A stretch of 64,000 bases of DNA from JACKCP01 sp034007295. Lineage in GTDB: Bacteria > Desulfobacterota > Desulfobacteria > Desulfobacterales > JACKCP01. The translations under genes and the position numbers were made by a program. Position 1 is the first letter of the stretch. Each line of letters begins with the position of its first letter. Below are positions 43,212 through 51,848 of the stretch, one piece after another. Below the pieces are notes generated by a model. It was given only the letters and a program-made list of their open reading frames with translations. It searched no databases and was not told the origin of the DNA. The stretch spans positions 37,551-101,550 of the forward strand of contig JAVERC010000008.1 in NCBI GenBank assembly GCA_034007295.1, given 5' to 3'.

Positions 43212-44275
43212 TATAAACTTTCGTTTTTTGATAGTTTAACAAGTTTGTTCCAGGCTGCTTTAAAAGCAATTTTTCCAGAACCTGAAAGATCGTCTAAAAT
43301 TTGTTTTTCATTTTTATCCAGATTTAATTCAAAAATCTGGCATAAATTATTAAATTTTTCAATTAAAGATTTAATTTCTTCCCTGAAAAAAAGGTGAATA
43401 AATTCAGTTGTATTTTTATTTTCTTCAAGTTCTTCGCAGGCTTTTTCACATAGGAAATCAAGTGCTTTTATACCGGCAATAATTGCACCTGTTTCATAGT
43501 AAAAGTCATTGTTATCCAGATTTTTATTTTTTTTTAGAACAGAATAAATTAAAAATTTCATTGCACCTAAAACAGGGCCGGCCATTAAAATATCTTCAAA
43601 TTTTCTGAAATTCATTACCAGGCTATCGTAGGCTTTGTCTTTTTCTCCTAAAATTTCGTTTTCATCTGAAACAAAATTGTTAAATTTTATTGTTCCGTGG
43701 GGGCAGTCCTTGAAAAATGGGAGGTTTTTGATTTCATCTATTTGAACATTTTCATTTTGAGAGGGCATGAAAAAAGCAGAATATCTTTTTTTGTCATCAA
43801 CTGAAGTTATGGCAATAATAATTGCAAAATCGCAGACAGGTGCATTGGTTGTAAATGTTTTTTCACCGTTTAGAAAATATGAATTTTGTTTTTTTTCAGC
43901 ATATGATTTCAAAAATTTTGGATGGGGGCCGGCTTTTGGCTCAGAAACTGCAAAGGAAAAGATAAATCCTTTGTTAATTGCATTTTTCAAGTATTTTTCT
44001 TTTTGATAACTGCTTCCATAAATGGAAATAATTTTTAAAATAAGCATATTTACTAAAATTGAGAGTGAAATCCCAATATTTGCACTTTGGTATGCTGTTT
44101 GTTCTGAAAATTTATAAATATCTTTGAATTGTCCGCCAATTCCTCCATATTCATGAGAAACAGCGTGTTTTGAGCAGTATGTGGAAAAAATTTTTTTAAA
44201 AAATTCTTTGGGATTTTTATTGTTGTTTTTAAGAAATATTTTTATTTCTTCTGATAAATTTTCAATTTCTGACAT
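43211..44275 (-). CDS. Acyl-CoA dehydrogenase-like protein with a non-standard C-terminus
   Basis: 354 residues. The N-terminal and middle domains of the acyl-CoA dehydrogenase fold are clear: EYGGIGGQ, AVSEPKAGPHP, FLNGEKTFTTNAP (FAD/substrate contacts). The last 130 residues (from about 225) are helical but lack the usual catalytic-Glu region and the GG(Y/N)G block near the end, and the protein is about 30 residues shorter than typical members. So it may be a diverged or non-catalytic paralogue. It is followed by the STAS-like gene with a 1-bp overlap. Confidence 0.78.
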   Translation of the reverse strand: MSEIENLSEEIKIFLKNNNKNPKEFFKKIFSTYCSKHAVSHEYGGIGGQFKDIYKFSEQTAYQSANIGISLSILVNMLILKIISIYGSSYQKEKYLKNAINKGFIFSFAVSEPKAGPHPKFLKSYAEKKQNSYFLNGEKTFTTNAPVCDFAIIIAITSVDDKKRYSAFFMPSQNENVQIDEIKNLPFFKDCPHGTIKFNNFVSDENEILGEKDKAYDSLVMNFRKFEDILMAGPVLGAMKFLIYSVLKKNKNLDNNDFYYETGAIIAGIKALDFLCEKACEELEENKNTTEFIHLFFREEIKSLIEKFNNLCQIFELNLDKNEKQILDDLSGSGKIAFKAAWNKLVKLSKNESL

Positions 44276-44372
44276 GTTTTTTATGTTCCTGAATTAAAAA
44301 ATATTAGAATTTTATAAAAATTTCATTAGCATAAAAACTTTCATTTGTCTGCTAAAACCAAAAAATTAAATA

Positions 44373-44498
44373 GTGATTGGCCGAAAACGAGAATTTTTTG
44401 TTTAGTTCAAGGAAGATGAAAAATTTAACCCTCAATATATTCATGCGGTTAAATTTTATACTTGAAATGAAACAAACTTTTTATTTTCTGGCAATCAC
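44373..44498 (+). repeat. Family A element, same-ended copy A13 with 5-bp target duplication
   Basis: 126 bp: GTGATTGGCCGAAAACG at the left and TTATTTTCTGGCAATCAC at the right, both of the GTGATTGG type. AAATA flanks both sides (44368-44372, 44499-44503). Confidence 0.78.
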
Positions 44499-44542
44499 AA
44501 ATAAAATTTTTTTAGATCTGAAAGGCAATGTGATTACAAAAG

Positions 44543-45460
44543 TTATGGCGGGCAATTAGCACAAAAACTTCTGAATACTTCTGTAGAAAGATACCTGTCG
44601 CCTCTGTCAGGAAGAAGAACAACAATTGTTGAGCCTTTTTTCATATCTTTTGCAGCCTCCATTGCACCCCATAATGCTGCACCGCTGCTGAGTCCGCAGA
44701 AAATCCCTTCATAAAGTGCAAGTTCTCTTACAGTGTCAAATGCATCTCTGTCATTGCAGTAAATTTTATGATCAAGCAGCCCTGGATTATAAATTTCAGG
44801 TACTATTGCTTCCTTCATATTTTTAAGCCCCTGAATTTTGTGGCCTTCTTCAGGCTCAATTCCAAGAACTTTTGTCTTGAAATTATTATCCCTGAAATAT
44901 TTTGAGCAGCCCATCAAAGTTCCTGTTGTTCCCATTCCTGCTACAAAAAGATCAGCTTCACCATTTGTCTGTTGAATAATTTCAGGCCCTGTAGAATAGT
45001 AATGTGACATATAGTTTGCTTCGTTTTTAAACTGGTTTGGCATGTAGTATTTGTCAGGATGCTTTTCTAAAATACTGTGTGCTCTTGCGATTGCACCGTC
45101 TGTTTTTTCACTTCCTGGAGTAAGTTCAAGCTCTGCACCCATTGCAATAAGAATAGACCTTCTTTCTATGCTTACGCAGGCTGGAAGGGTGAGCTTTATG
45201 GAAAAACCCATTGCAGCTGCAACCATTGCCATTCCAATTCCGGTATTTCCAGATGTTGGTTCAAGAATTGTTTTGTCTTTAGTAAGAAGGCCGCTTTCTA
45301 AGGCTTTTTTTAGCATATAATATGCAGGTCTGTCCTTGACAGAACCAGCAGGGTTTGCACCTTCAAGCTTAACTAAAATTCTTATTCCTGTTTTTTTTGT
45401 ATTCCAGATATTTTCAAGTTCTACAACAGGTGTATTGCCAATTGCATCAAGGATACCCAT
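44543..45460 (-). CDS. Cysteine synthase (O-acetylserine sulfhydrylase, CysK/CysM family)
   Basis: 305 residues. The PLP lysine is in PAGSVKDRPAYYM; the asparagine loop TSGNTGIGMAM, the GTTGTLMG phosphate-binding glycine loop and the C-terminal GLSSGAALWGAM are all present. It forms cysteine from O-acetylserine (or a related ester) and sulfide in the cytoplasm. I choose ATG 45460, which gives the family start MGILDAIGNTPVVEL; ATG 45493 and TTG 45496 are in frame but lack a ribosome site. CysK and CysM cannot be separated by eye. Confidence 0.92.
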   Translation of the reverse strand: MGILDAIGNTPVVELENIWNTKKTGIRILVKLEGANPAGSVKDRPAYYMLKKALESGLLTKDKTILEPTSGNTGIGMAMVAAAMGFSIKLTLPACVSIERRSILIAMGAELELTPGSEKTDGAIARAHSILEKHPDKYYMPNQFKNEANYMSHYYSTGPEIIQQTNGEADLFVAGMGTTGTLMGCSKYFRDNNFKTKVLGIEPEEGHKIQGLKNMKEAIVPEIYNPGLLDHKIYCNDRDAFDTVRELALYEGIFCGLSSGAALWGAMEAAKDMKKGSTIVVLLPDRGDRYLSTEVFRSFCANCPP

Positions 45461-45565
45461 AAATTTCTTTCTAATTGAATTAATAGCCAGCATCAAATGG
45501 GGTATATAGCAGATTTATGAACTAAGTAAATTTTTTTTGATTAAACAAGATAAAAAAATTAAGCA

Positions 45566-45600
45566 GCTGCTGAACTAAAGCACCATTTTCAGTCAATCAC
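45566..45600 (-). repeat. Family A short form A14 (35 bp)
   Basis: GCTGCTGAACTAAAGCACCA..TTTTCAGTCAATCAC. Flanked by TAAG on both sides. It lies between the cysteine synthase start region and the DUF1858-like gene's 3' end. Confidence 0.65.
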
Positions 45601-45627
45601 TAAGTATTTGATATTGATCTTTGATAA

Positions 45628-45825
45628 TTAAATCTGTTTTTTAATTTTTTCTGTTATTTCATCAATTTTTATCTGATATCTTAAGCATACAGATTCAAGA
45701 GTATCAAAAAGATGATTACAGCAAAGGCAGGTTCCTGCTTTTTCATCATAAGATTTTATGATTTTTTGGGTTTTTTCCCATTTTGACATTATATCCAAAA
45801 GTGTCATATTTTTAAGGTCTTCCAT
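45628..45825 (-). CDS. DUF1858-like small cysteine protein
   Basis: 65 residues. LLDIMSKWEKTQKIIKSYDEKAGTCLCC and TLESVCLRYQIKIDEITEKI follow the DUF1858 pattern (Cys pair after the first helix, a third Cys before the last helix). Family members may bind metal or a thiol cofactor and are often linked to redox signalling; their function is unknown. It starts 3 bp after the PAS kinase stop, so it is probably translated with it and may be its partner or cofactor protein (inference). Confidence 0.65.
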   Translation of the reverse strand: MEDLKNMTLLDIMSKWEKTQKIIKSYDEKAGTCLCCNHLFDTLESVCLRYQIKIDEITEKIKKQI

Positions 45826-45828
45826 TTT

Positions 45829-47460
45829 TTACTCCGGAATATAAATTATAAAATTTGTCATTGTATTTTCCTTTGATTTTACTTCTATAAATCCGTTGTG
45901 CTGTTTAATTGAAGTAAAAGCATTTGTAAGGCCGAGTCCAGTACCTTTTTTTGAAGAAAGAGGTTTTGTGGAAAAATATGGATCAAAAATTCTTTCAATG
46001 TTGTTTGGTGGTATTCCCCTTCCAAAATCCTTGATTTGAATTTTTATGTAGTTTCCTTCTTTCATAAGTTTTTCTTTTATGTCTGAGTTTTCTTTTATTA
46101 ATTCGGCAGAAATTGTTATCTCAATTTTTTTTTCATCAGTTTCATCCATTGCTTCAATTGAGTTTTCTATAATGGCATTAATTGCAGACTCAAAAATTAA
46201 TGGATTTATGTTGAAAAATTGTAAATTATCTAAAATTTGAATATCAAATACTATATTTTTATATTTTTCTGAAAATTTTGAAAAAAATTCATTTATTTTA
46301 ACGCTGTTTTTAAAGATTGATGAAATATCTGAAAATTTTAAAAATTTTTGGGTCATTAATTCAAGGTGGGTGGCAGCTTTTTCAATGCGTCCGATAATTT
46401 TTAAAATATTTTCATTTTTTATTTTGGACGCTTCAATAGCAGCAAGTGAAAGATTTCCAAGTATAATTGATAAAATATTATTTATATCGTGGGTAATACC
46501 TGTTGCCATGGTTGAAAACAATTTGAATTTGCTTGTTTTAATTTTTTCCTTTTCAAGTGCAATTCTTTGGGAAATATCTCTTATAAAGGCCTGAACAACC
46601 GGAGGATCATTATCTATTCTTACAATACTTACCTCAACTTTTATAAGTGTTGAGTCGTTTTTTTGTATTGTTGCCTCTGTTCTTATATTTTTATTGTTAA
46701 GTATTTCTTTTATTTCATTTACTGCTCTTTCTTTTTCTTCAGGAATAATAAAATCATAATATTTTTTTTTAAGCATTTCTTCTTTTGAAAGGCCAAATGT
46801 TTTTTGAGCTACTTCATTACAGTCAATAATACGGCCTTTAATGTCTGTTACAATTACAGAATCATATGAATTGTTAAAAAGGGATGTTAAAATTTTTTCT
46901 TTTTTCTTCAGCTTTTCTTCTGTGCTTTTTCTTTCTTCTTCTGCTTCCATTTCCTTTGTAACATTTGTCAGATTTCCAATGGAGAGGGTTATTTTATCTT
47001 CTGAAAATGGAATTACAAATGCCTGATCCTTGAGCCAGAAAGTGTCATTATTATGGCTTATTTTGTATACAGCCTCATTAAAGCCTGCATTTTCTGTTTC
47101 ATTTCTTATTGTAAATTTTTTTTTTAAGAAAAGAGCTCTGCTCTGGGTGTTTATTGTTACCTTGTTTTGATTTTTAATATAGGTTTTTCGATCTGATACA
47201 CTTGATCTGAATACCTGGGGAAGGCTTTCTATGTCAGATGAAAAAAGCTCTTTAAAATTATCACCTGCATATTCATACCAGATTTCATTTTTTCCTGTTT
47301 CCCATGCACAAATATATAAAATAGCAGGAACAAGAAATTCATTTATTGATTTAAGACGGTTTATGTATGAACAAAGATTTTCTTTAAATTCAAGACTTTT
47401 GTCTTTGTATAGAAGTCGTCCTTCATAATATGGGGGAATTTGAATTTTATTTTTTGTCAT
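45829..47460 (-). CDS. PAS-domain histidine kinase (cytoplasmic)
   Basis: 543 residues, no clear transmembrane helix, so probably soluble. Residues 1-160 are an N-terminal domain without a name (FLVPAILYICAWETGKNEIWYEYAGDNFKEL) that looks like a ligand-binding module. A PAS domain follows (about 205-310: LTSLFNNSYDSVIVTDIKGRIIDCNEVAQKTFG). The HisKA box carries His324 (ATGITHDINNILS) and the HATPase domain ends with NAIIENSIEAMDE, DFGRGIPP and GTGLGLTNAF. The response regulator is not next to it. It shares an operon with the small DUF1858-like gene. Confidence 0.9.
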   Translation of the reverse strand: MTKNKIQIPPYYEGRLLYKDKSLEFKENLCSYINRLKSINEFLVPAILYICAWETGKNEIWYEYAGDNFKELFSSDIESLPQVFRSSVSDRKTYIKNQNKVTINTQSRALFLKKKFTIRNETENAGFNEAVYKISHNNDTFWLKDQAFVIPFSEDKITLSIGNLTNVTKEMEAEEERKSTEEKLKKKEKILTSLFNNSYDSVIVTDIKGRIIDCNEVAQKTFGLSKEEMLKKKYYDFIIPEEKERAVNEIKEILNNKNIRTEATIQKNDSTLIKVEVSIVRIDNDPPVVQAFIRDISQRIALEKEKIKTSKFKLFSTMATGITHDINNILSIILGNLSLAAIEASKIKNENILKIIGRIEKAATHLELMTQKFLKFSDISSIFKNSVKINEFFSKFSEKYKNIVFDIQILDNLQFFNINPLIFESAINAIIENSIEAMDETDEKKIEITISAELIKENSDIKEKLMKEGNYIKIQIKDFGRGIPPNNIERIFDPYFSTKPLSSKKGTGLGLTNAFTSIKQHNGFIEVKSKENTMTNFIIYIPE

Positions 47461-47545
47461 TATTTTATTTTGGCTTTTTAGTATTTTTTAAAAAAGATAT
47501 TACTTACTTAATTTTTTTTTTCAACATAAACTGAATATTTTTTTG

Positions 47546-48409
47546 TTAAAGTCTTGAAAGAGTTTCTATTGTCTGTTCAGATGCAGCCGATGAAATTTCA
47601 ATTATTGTATCAAGGCTCATTTCGATTTCGCTGAAAACCTTGTTTATTTCACCTGGTTCTCCAAAATTTGAACTGTTTTCGTCAAAATAATATAGAGAAA
47701 AGAGATTGGCAATTTTTATAATTGCACTGAATTTTTCATTTGCCTGAAATTTTTGTTTATGATGATCTCTTATTCCAAGCTGAATATTGTATGGAAGATT
47801 CCATAGTCTTGCCATTGCATATCCTGTCTGGCCGTGGTGGATTCCTGTTATTGCAATTTCTGCCTGAATTGGAGAAATATTTTTTTCTTTCAAACTTGAA
47901 AAAGCTTTATTGTATTTGTCAATCCAGGGAGAAAGAATGATTTTGCCGCAGTCATGGAGAAGTCCTGCTGTAAAGGCTTCAGCCTCATAGCCCTGATAAA
48001 AAAGCGAACATATTTTTTTTGCACAAAAGGCTGTAAAAAGAGAGTGTTTAAGGAAGTTAAATGGTTTTAAATTATATCCTTTAAGTTCTTCCTTAAATAA
48101 AGGTGCTAGAGCTGCGGTCTCAATTATCTGTCCAATTGTAGTCAGCCCAAGAATCTGGGATGCATATTTTATTGATCCTATTTGATTTGCAACATTATAA
48201 AATGAAGAGTTGGCAAGTTTTAAAACCCTTGATGCAAGTGCTGGATCATTTATTATAATTTTTGATATTTCACCTATACCTGATTTATTTGAACGAATGG
48301 TTTTTTTTGCTTTTAAAATAATTTCAGGGTAGGGCGGCAGATCTTTTATCCCTTTAATAATTTGTTTTTGAATTAATATTTTTTCCTGGAGGTCTGGGAT
48401 ACTTTTCAT
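47546..48409 (-). CDS. HDOD-domain protein
   Basis: 287 residues, single HDOD domain (LPPYPEIILKAKKTIRSNKSGIGEISKIIINDPALASRVLKLANSSFYN, then FTAGLLHDCGKII and HHGQTGYAMARLW). HDOD modules resemble HD phosphohydrolases but the metal site is incomplete; they serve in signalling, often with CheY or cyclic-nucleotide proteins. It overlaps the upstream cyclic-nucleotide-binding gene by 4 bp, so the two products are likely partners. Direction of control unknown. Confidence 0.9.
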   Translation of the reverse strand: MKSIPDLQEKILIQKQIIKGIKDLPPYPEIILKAKKTIRSNKSGIGEISKIIINDPALASRVLKLANSSFYNVANQIGSIKYASQILGLTTIGQIIETAALAPLFKEELKGYNLKPFNFLKHSLFTAFCAKKICSLFYQGYEAEAFTAGLLHDCGKIILSPWIDKYNKAFSSLKEKNISPIQAEIAITGIHHGQTGYAMARLWNLPYNIQLGIRDHHKQKFQANEKFSAIIKIANLFSLYYFDENSSNFGEPGEINKVFSEIEMSLDTIIEISSAASEQTIETLSRL

Positions 48410-48969
48410 TTTTTATCAAACTTTATTGTATTTTCAGCAGGCAGGCTGTCTGCTAGTTCACTTGAAGTTTTTCTTATGTAGGCACACAAAATTACAGCTA
48501 TTCTTTTTAAAAGAATTACACCTATTCTTGGATGATCTTCTGTAAGTTTGTCAAATCCTTTTTTGGAAATTGTAAGAAGTATGGAATCTGATGCTGCAAT
48601 TGCAGAAGCAGATCTTGGTGACTGGTCAATCATTGCCATTTCTCCAAGGCTTCTTTTGGGACCAAGTTCTGCAATTGGAACTCTTTTTCCTTTATCTGAT
48701 TTTTTTAGAACAATAATTTTGCCTTCAACTATAAAGCACATGAAATTTCCTGGTTCACCTTCTTTAAAAATTACTTCCTTTTTTTTAACCTTAAAAATAT
48801 TCATGTATTTTGCAATGGTCCAGAGTTCGCTTGTTGTGAGATATTTTGAAAAAGGAAGCCTTAGAAAAAGGTCAAGCACTTCTTCCTGAAACTGGTTTTG
48901 ATATCCTTGGACAGTTTTCTTGTTCATTATTTTAAAGCCTGACAATTTTTGAGTTGTCATAAAATTCAA
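48406..48969 (-). CDS. Cyclic-nucleotide-binding domain protein
   Basis: 187 residues. A cNMP domain (about 45-160) includes FKEGEPGNFMCFIVEGKIIVLKK and LGEMAMIDQSPRSASAIA, the phosphate-binding cassette with the Arg in SPRSAS. No DNA-binding domain follows, so it is a stand-alone sensor rather than a Crp-type regulator. It is a plausible target for the CHASE2 cyclase encoded 12 kb away (inference). Start is uncertain: TTG 48969, ATG 48960 and ATG 48927 are all in frame; the last gives a more typical length. Confidence 0.85.
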   Translation of the reverse strand: MNFMTTQKLSGFKIMNKKTVQGYQNQFQEEVLDLFLRLPFSKYLTTSELWTIAKYMNIFKVKKKEVIFKEGEPGNFMCFIVEGKIIVLKKSDKGKRVPIAELGPKRSLGEMAMIDQSPRSASAIAASDSILLTISKKGFDKLTEDHPRIGVILLKRIAVILCAYIRKTSSELADSLPAENTIKFDKK

Positions 48970-49056
48970 ATTTGTAGATTATATTAGTACAGTTTTTTTA
49001 AATCGTCATCAAAGACTTTATTTTTAGTCTAAAAACTTGTTGCAGGGTATTTTCAA

Positions 49057-50430
49057 ATGAATAGATTCGCTTTTGGTGCAGCATCATTTTTTTTAAAAAA
49101 TCTTTATTATCTTTCAAAGGCAAAGGTTGAAATCAACGGAACTGAAAATATTTTAAAAGGTTCTGTAATTTTTACCATAAATCACTTCACAAGGGTTGAA
49201 ACCCTTATTCTTCCATATCATATAGAAAAAATAACAAAAAAACCTGTCTGGTCCCTTGCCTGGCACGGGCTGTTCAAGGGAGCTCTTTCAGAATTTCTTG
49301 AAAAAAGCGGTGCCTTGTCAACAAGAGATCCAAACAGAGATAAATTGATTTTGAACAAGCTTCTTACAAACAGGGCAAACTGGATAATTTTCCCTGAAGG
49401 TTCCATGATAAAAACTAAAAAGGTTTTAAATAATGGTGATTATGAAATTGTAACTTCAGATGGTGTTTCAAGACCAAGAACAGGTGCTGCAAATTTTGCA
49501 TTAAGAAGTGAATTTTACAGGCAGAGATTAAAATGGCTCAAAAATAACAATATTAATGAGTTTCAAAGAATAAAAAATAATTTTGGGATTCCTTTGGATT
49601 TTGATCCGGATTTTGATGAAGAAACATTTATTGTGCCTGTAAATCTTACATATTATCCCATAAGAGCAAGGGAAAATGCTGTAAACAGGCTTGCCTCATA
49701 TTTTGTGGACACAATTTCAGACAAGATCAATGAAGAAATAATGACTGAAGGTGCAATGCTTCTTGACGGAGTAGATATTGATATAAGATTTGGGAATCCA
49801 ATAAAAATTTCTCCATATTTAGATGACCCCATAATAAGGTCTGACATTGAAAGCAGTGAAAAATTTGATTTTGATGACAATATTTCATCCCTAAGGGTTT
49901 TAAGGGAAAATTCTGTAAAAATTATGTACAGGTATATGAGTACAATTTATGGAATGACAACAGTAAACCATGATCATATTTTTTCATATATTTTAAAATA
50001 CATGCCTTTTGAAAAAATTGATCCCCTTGATTTTAAAATGAGGGCATATCTTGCAGCAGAAACAGACATAGATCCTGAAAGGCTTTTTCTGCATAAAGCT
50101 TTAAAACAAAATCAGATAAGCCTTTTAACAGATGACAGGTTTTTAAAGTTTTGTGAATTTATTGAGTTTTGCATGGAAAAAGACATTGTTAAACTTGATG
50201 ATGGGAAAATAATAAAAAACAATGAAAAAATTTATCTTCCTGAAAATTCAGATGATTTCAGGAAGATAAATCCTGTTGCAGTATTTGCCAATGAAATAGA
50301 ACCTTTAATTGTACTTGGTCCTCACCTTGAAAGGCTTTCAAAGGAAAGCAGTACAGACATAAAAAGAAGAGTTGTTGCTCATATTTTAAAAAAACATTCA
50401 AAAAGTTTTAAAAATGATTTTGATTATTAG
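49057..50430 (+). CDS. PlsC-like acyltransferase with HX4E motif
   Basis: 457 residues. The N-terminal half is a glycerolipid acyltransferase domain: TINHFTRVETLILPYHI carries His43 with Glu48 at the HX4D position, and IIFPEGSMIK is the FPEG motif. So the usual catalytic pair reads HX4E, an uncommon variant. The C-terminal half (about 240-457) is unlike PlsC and has no recognised domain. It may acylate lysophospholipid or another hydroxyl acceptor in the membrane. A gene for an alpha/beta hydrolase follows by 14 bp, so they may act on the same lipid. Confidence 0.82.
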   Translation: MNRFAFGAASFFLKNLYYLSKAKVEINGTENILKGSVIFTINHFTRVETLILPYHIEKITKKPVWSLAWHGLFKGALSEFLEKSGALSTRDPNRDKLILNKLLTNRANWIIFPEGSMIKTKKVLNNGDYEIVTSDGVSRPRTGAANFALRSEFYRQRLKWLKNNNINEFQRIKNNFGIPLDFDPDFDEETFIVPVNLTYYPIRARENAVNRLASYFVDTISDKINEEIMTEGAMLLDGVDIDIRFGNPIKISPYLDDPIIRSDIESSEKFDFDDNISSLRVLRENSVKIMYRYMSTIYGMTTVNHDHIFSYILKYMPFEKIDPLDFKMRAYLAAETDIDPERLFLHKALKQNQISLLTDDRFLKFCEFIEFCMEKDIVKLDDGKIIKNNEKIYLPENSDDFRKINPVAVFANEIEPLIVLGPHLERLSKESSTDIKRRVVAHILKKHSKSFKNDFDY

Positions 50431-50444
50431 ATGAAAACTCAGGC

Positions 50445-51182
50445 ATGCCAAAGCTTTTTTATAAAAAGGAAAATAAAAAAAGCATAGTTCTTATGCATGG
50501 GTTTCTATCTTCACCCCGGGAAATGAAAGAACTTGGCACTTACCTTAATAAAAATGGATTTAATATTTATTATTTGAGATTTCCAGGTCATGGAACATCA
50601 CCTGAAAATCTTGAAAATATAAGTTATGAGGACTTTATTTATGCGGGAGAAGAAGCTTTGGTGCTTTTAAATATTTTATCTGAAAATGTTTTTTTATGCG
50701 GCATTTCACTTGGGGCAGCAGTTGCTTCAATTCTTGCCTCAAGACTTGATTTTATAAAAAAGACAATTCTTTTAAGTCCGCCTCTTAAATTTATCAAATA
50801 TTTTGAAAATCCAAATGAAAAGGATGGGTTTAAATCTGTTTTAGAAAAGTTAAGCTTCAAAAAAAACGATGAAAATAAAATCAAGGCCTGTATTTACCCA
50901 AGATACAGATATTCTTTTGCAGGTTCTTTGGCTGTAAGGGAAATGAAGAAAATATCTGAAGAAATGTCTGAATGTTTAGAAAAAATAGTTAATCCATGTC
51001 TTGTAATTCAAAGTTATAATGATCCTTTAGTTGACCCTAAAAGCGGATACAGGGTTTTTGAAAAAATATCTTCAGAAGATAAATCGCTTTTATATATAAA
51101 TTCTCGCGAGCACAGCATTATAAATTCTGATAAAAAGGATGCTGTTTTTGAAAATATCAGAATGTTTCTTGAAAACTGCTAA
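50445..51182 (+). CDS. Alpha/beta hydrolase (carboxylesterase-like)
   Basis: 245 residues. The nucleophile elbow is LCGISLGAAVA, the acid is in YNDPLVDPKSG and the catalytic His in NSREHSIINSD; the oxyanion loop is IVLMHGFLSSPREM. The cap is short, and LRFPGHGTSPENL is typical of monoacylglycerol lipase/carboxylesterase-like proteins. It probably cleaves short or medium ester bonds; the true substrate is not known. It is coupled to the upstream acyltransferase and both are on the plus strand. Confidence 0.87.
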   Translation: MPKLFYKKENKKSIVLMHGFLSSPREMKELGTYLNKNGFNIYYLRFPGHGTSPENLENISYEDFIYAGEEALVLLNILSENVFLCGISLGAAVASILASRLDFIKKTILLSPPLKFIKYFENPNEKDGFKSVLEKLSFKKNDENKIKACIYPRYRYSFAGSLAVREMKKISEEMSECLEKIVNPCLVIQSYNDPLVDPKSGYRVFEKISSEDKSLLYINSREHSIINSDKKDAVFENIRMFLENC

Positions 51183-51244
51183 TGATTTGTGGGTAATAGA
51201 TACGGCTGTTAGAATTTAATTTTAAGATTCAATGTTTTGCATAA

Positions 51245-51592
51245 TTATCCCTTGCTGTTTTCATTAAATGGAATATCTTCAGTTACTTTTAAAAGTGTAT
51301 TCCCTTCATAAATAAATCCCAGGCTTTGGTAATAAATATTTCCATTCATCTCAAAAACTTCTGCATCCCAAAAATGTTTTTTTATAATTTTTTTTAAACT
51401 GTCTTTAGATGTAGCAGGATCAATTTCTAAACAAATTTTTTTCAGGTCTTCCAATGATCTTCTGGTGTAAAAATGATTATCCATTTCTGTATCAAGATTT
51501 AAACCTGAGTCAACATATCTTGTGAACCACCAAATGTTGTTTAGACCAAAAATTACAAGGACTAAAAGTATAATCAAGATTTTATTTTTCAT
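51245..51592 (-). CDS. Hypothetical membrane-anchored protein
   Basis: 115 residues. One N-terminal helix (MKNKILIILLVLVIFGLNNIWWF) would anchor it or serve as an uncleaved signal, with a soluble domain outside the cytoplasm. The soluble part is DNHFYTRRSLEDLKKICLEIDPATSKDSLKKIIKKHF, then a small sheet (VFEMNGNIYYQSLGFIYEGNTLLKV). No family recognised. It converges with the hydrolase gene. Confidence 0.6.
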   Translation of the reverse strand: MKNKILIILLVLVIFGLNNIWWFTRYVDSGLNLDTEMDNHFYTRRSLEDLKKICLEIDPATSKDSLKKIIKKHFWDAEVFEMNGNIYYQSLGFIYEGNTLLKVTEDIPFNENSKG

Positions 51593-51649
51593 AATCTGAA
51601 TTCCAATTTAAACATAAAGTTTTTTTATTATAGATGAAGGCTGATTTAT

Positions 51650-51841
51650 TTATAAGGTTTCAAGCTCAAAAATATCGCATAATTTTTTCTTTAATTCTTT
51701 AACCTGATTTTTAAAAAGCTCGGAAAGCTGAAAATTTGTAAAATCATATTCATTTTCAAATAATTCAAAGTTGATTACCGGCACCTGATGAGATGAAATA
51801 TTTATTTTTTTATCAAATGCCAGTTTATCTGAAATTTTAAA
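51650..51841 (-). pseudogene. Possible truncated ORF without an ATG
   Basis: On the minus strand an open frame of 63 codons (KISDKLAFDKKINISSHQVPV, then INFELFENEYDFTNFQLSE..) follows a TAA and ends at TAA (51650-51652). The only plausible start inside it is a GTG at V20, with no ribosome site. Composition is protein-like. It lies within the 256-bp gap 51593-51848, so it may be the 3' part of a decayed gene or an unusual-start small protein. Confidence 0.3.
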
Positions 51842-51848
51842 TTAATTA

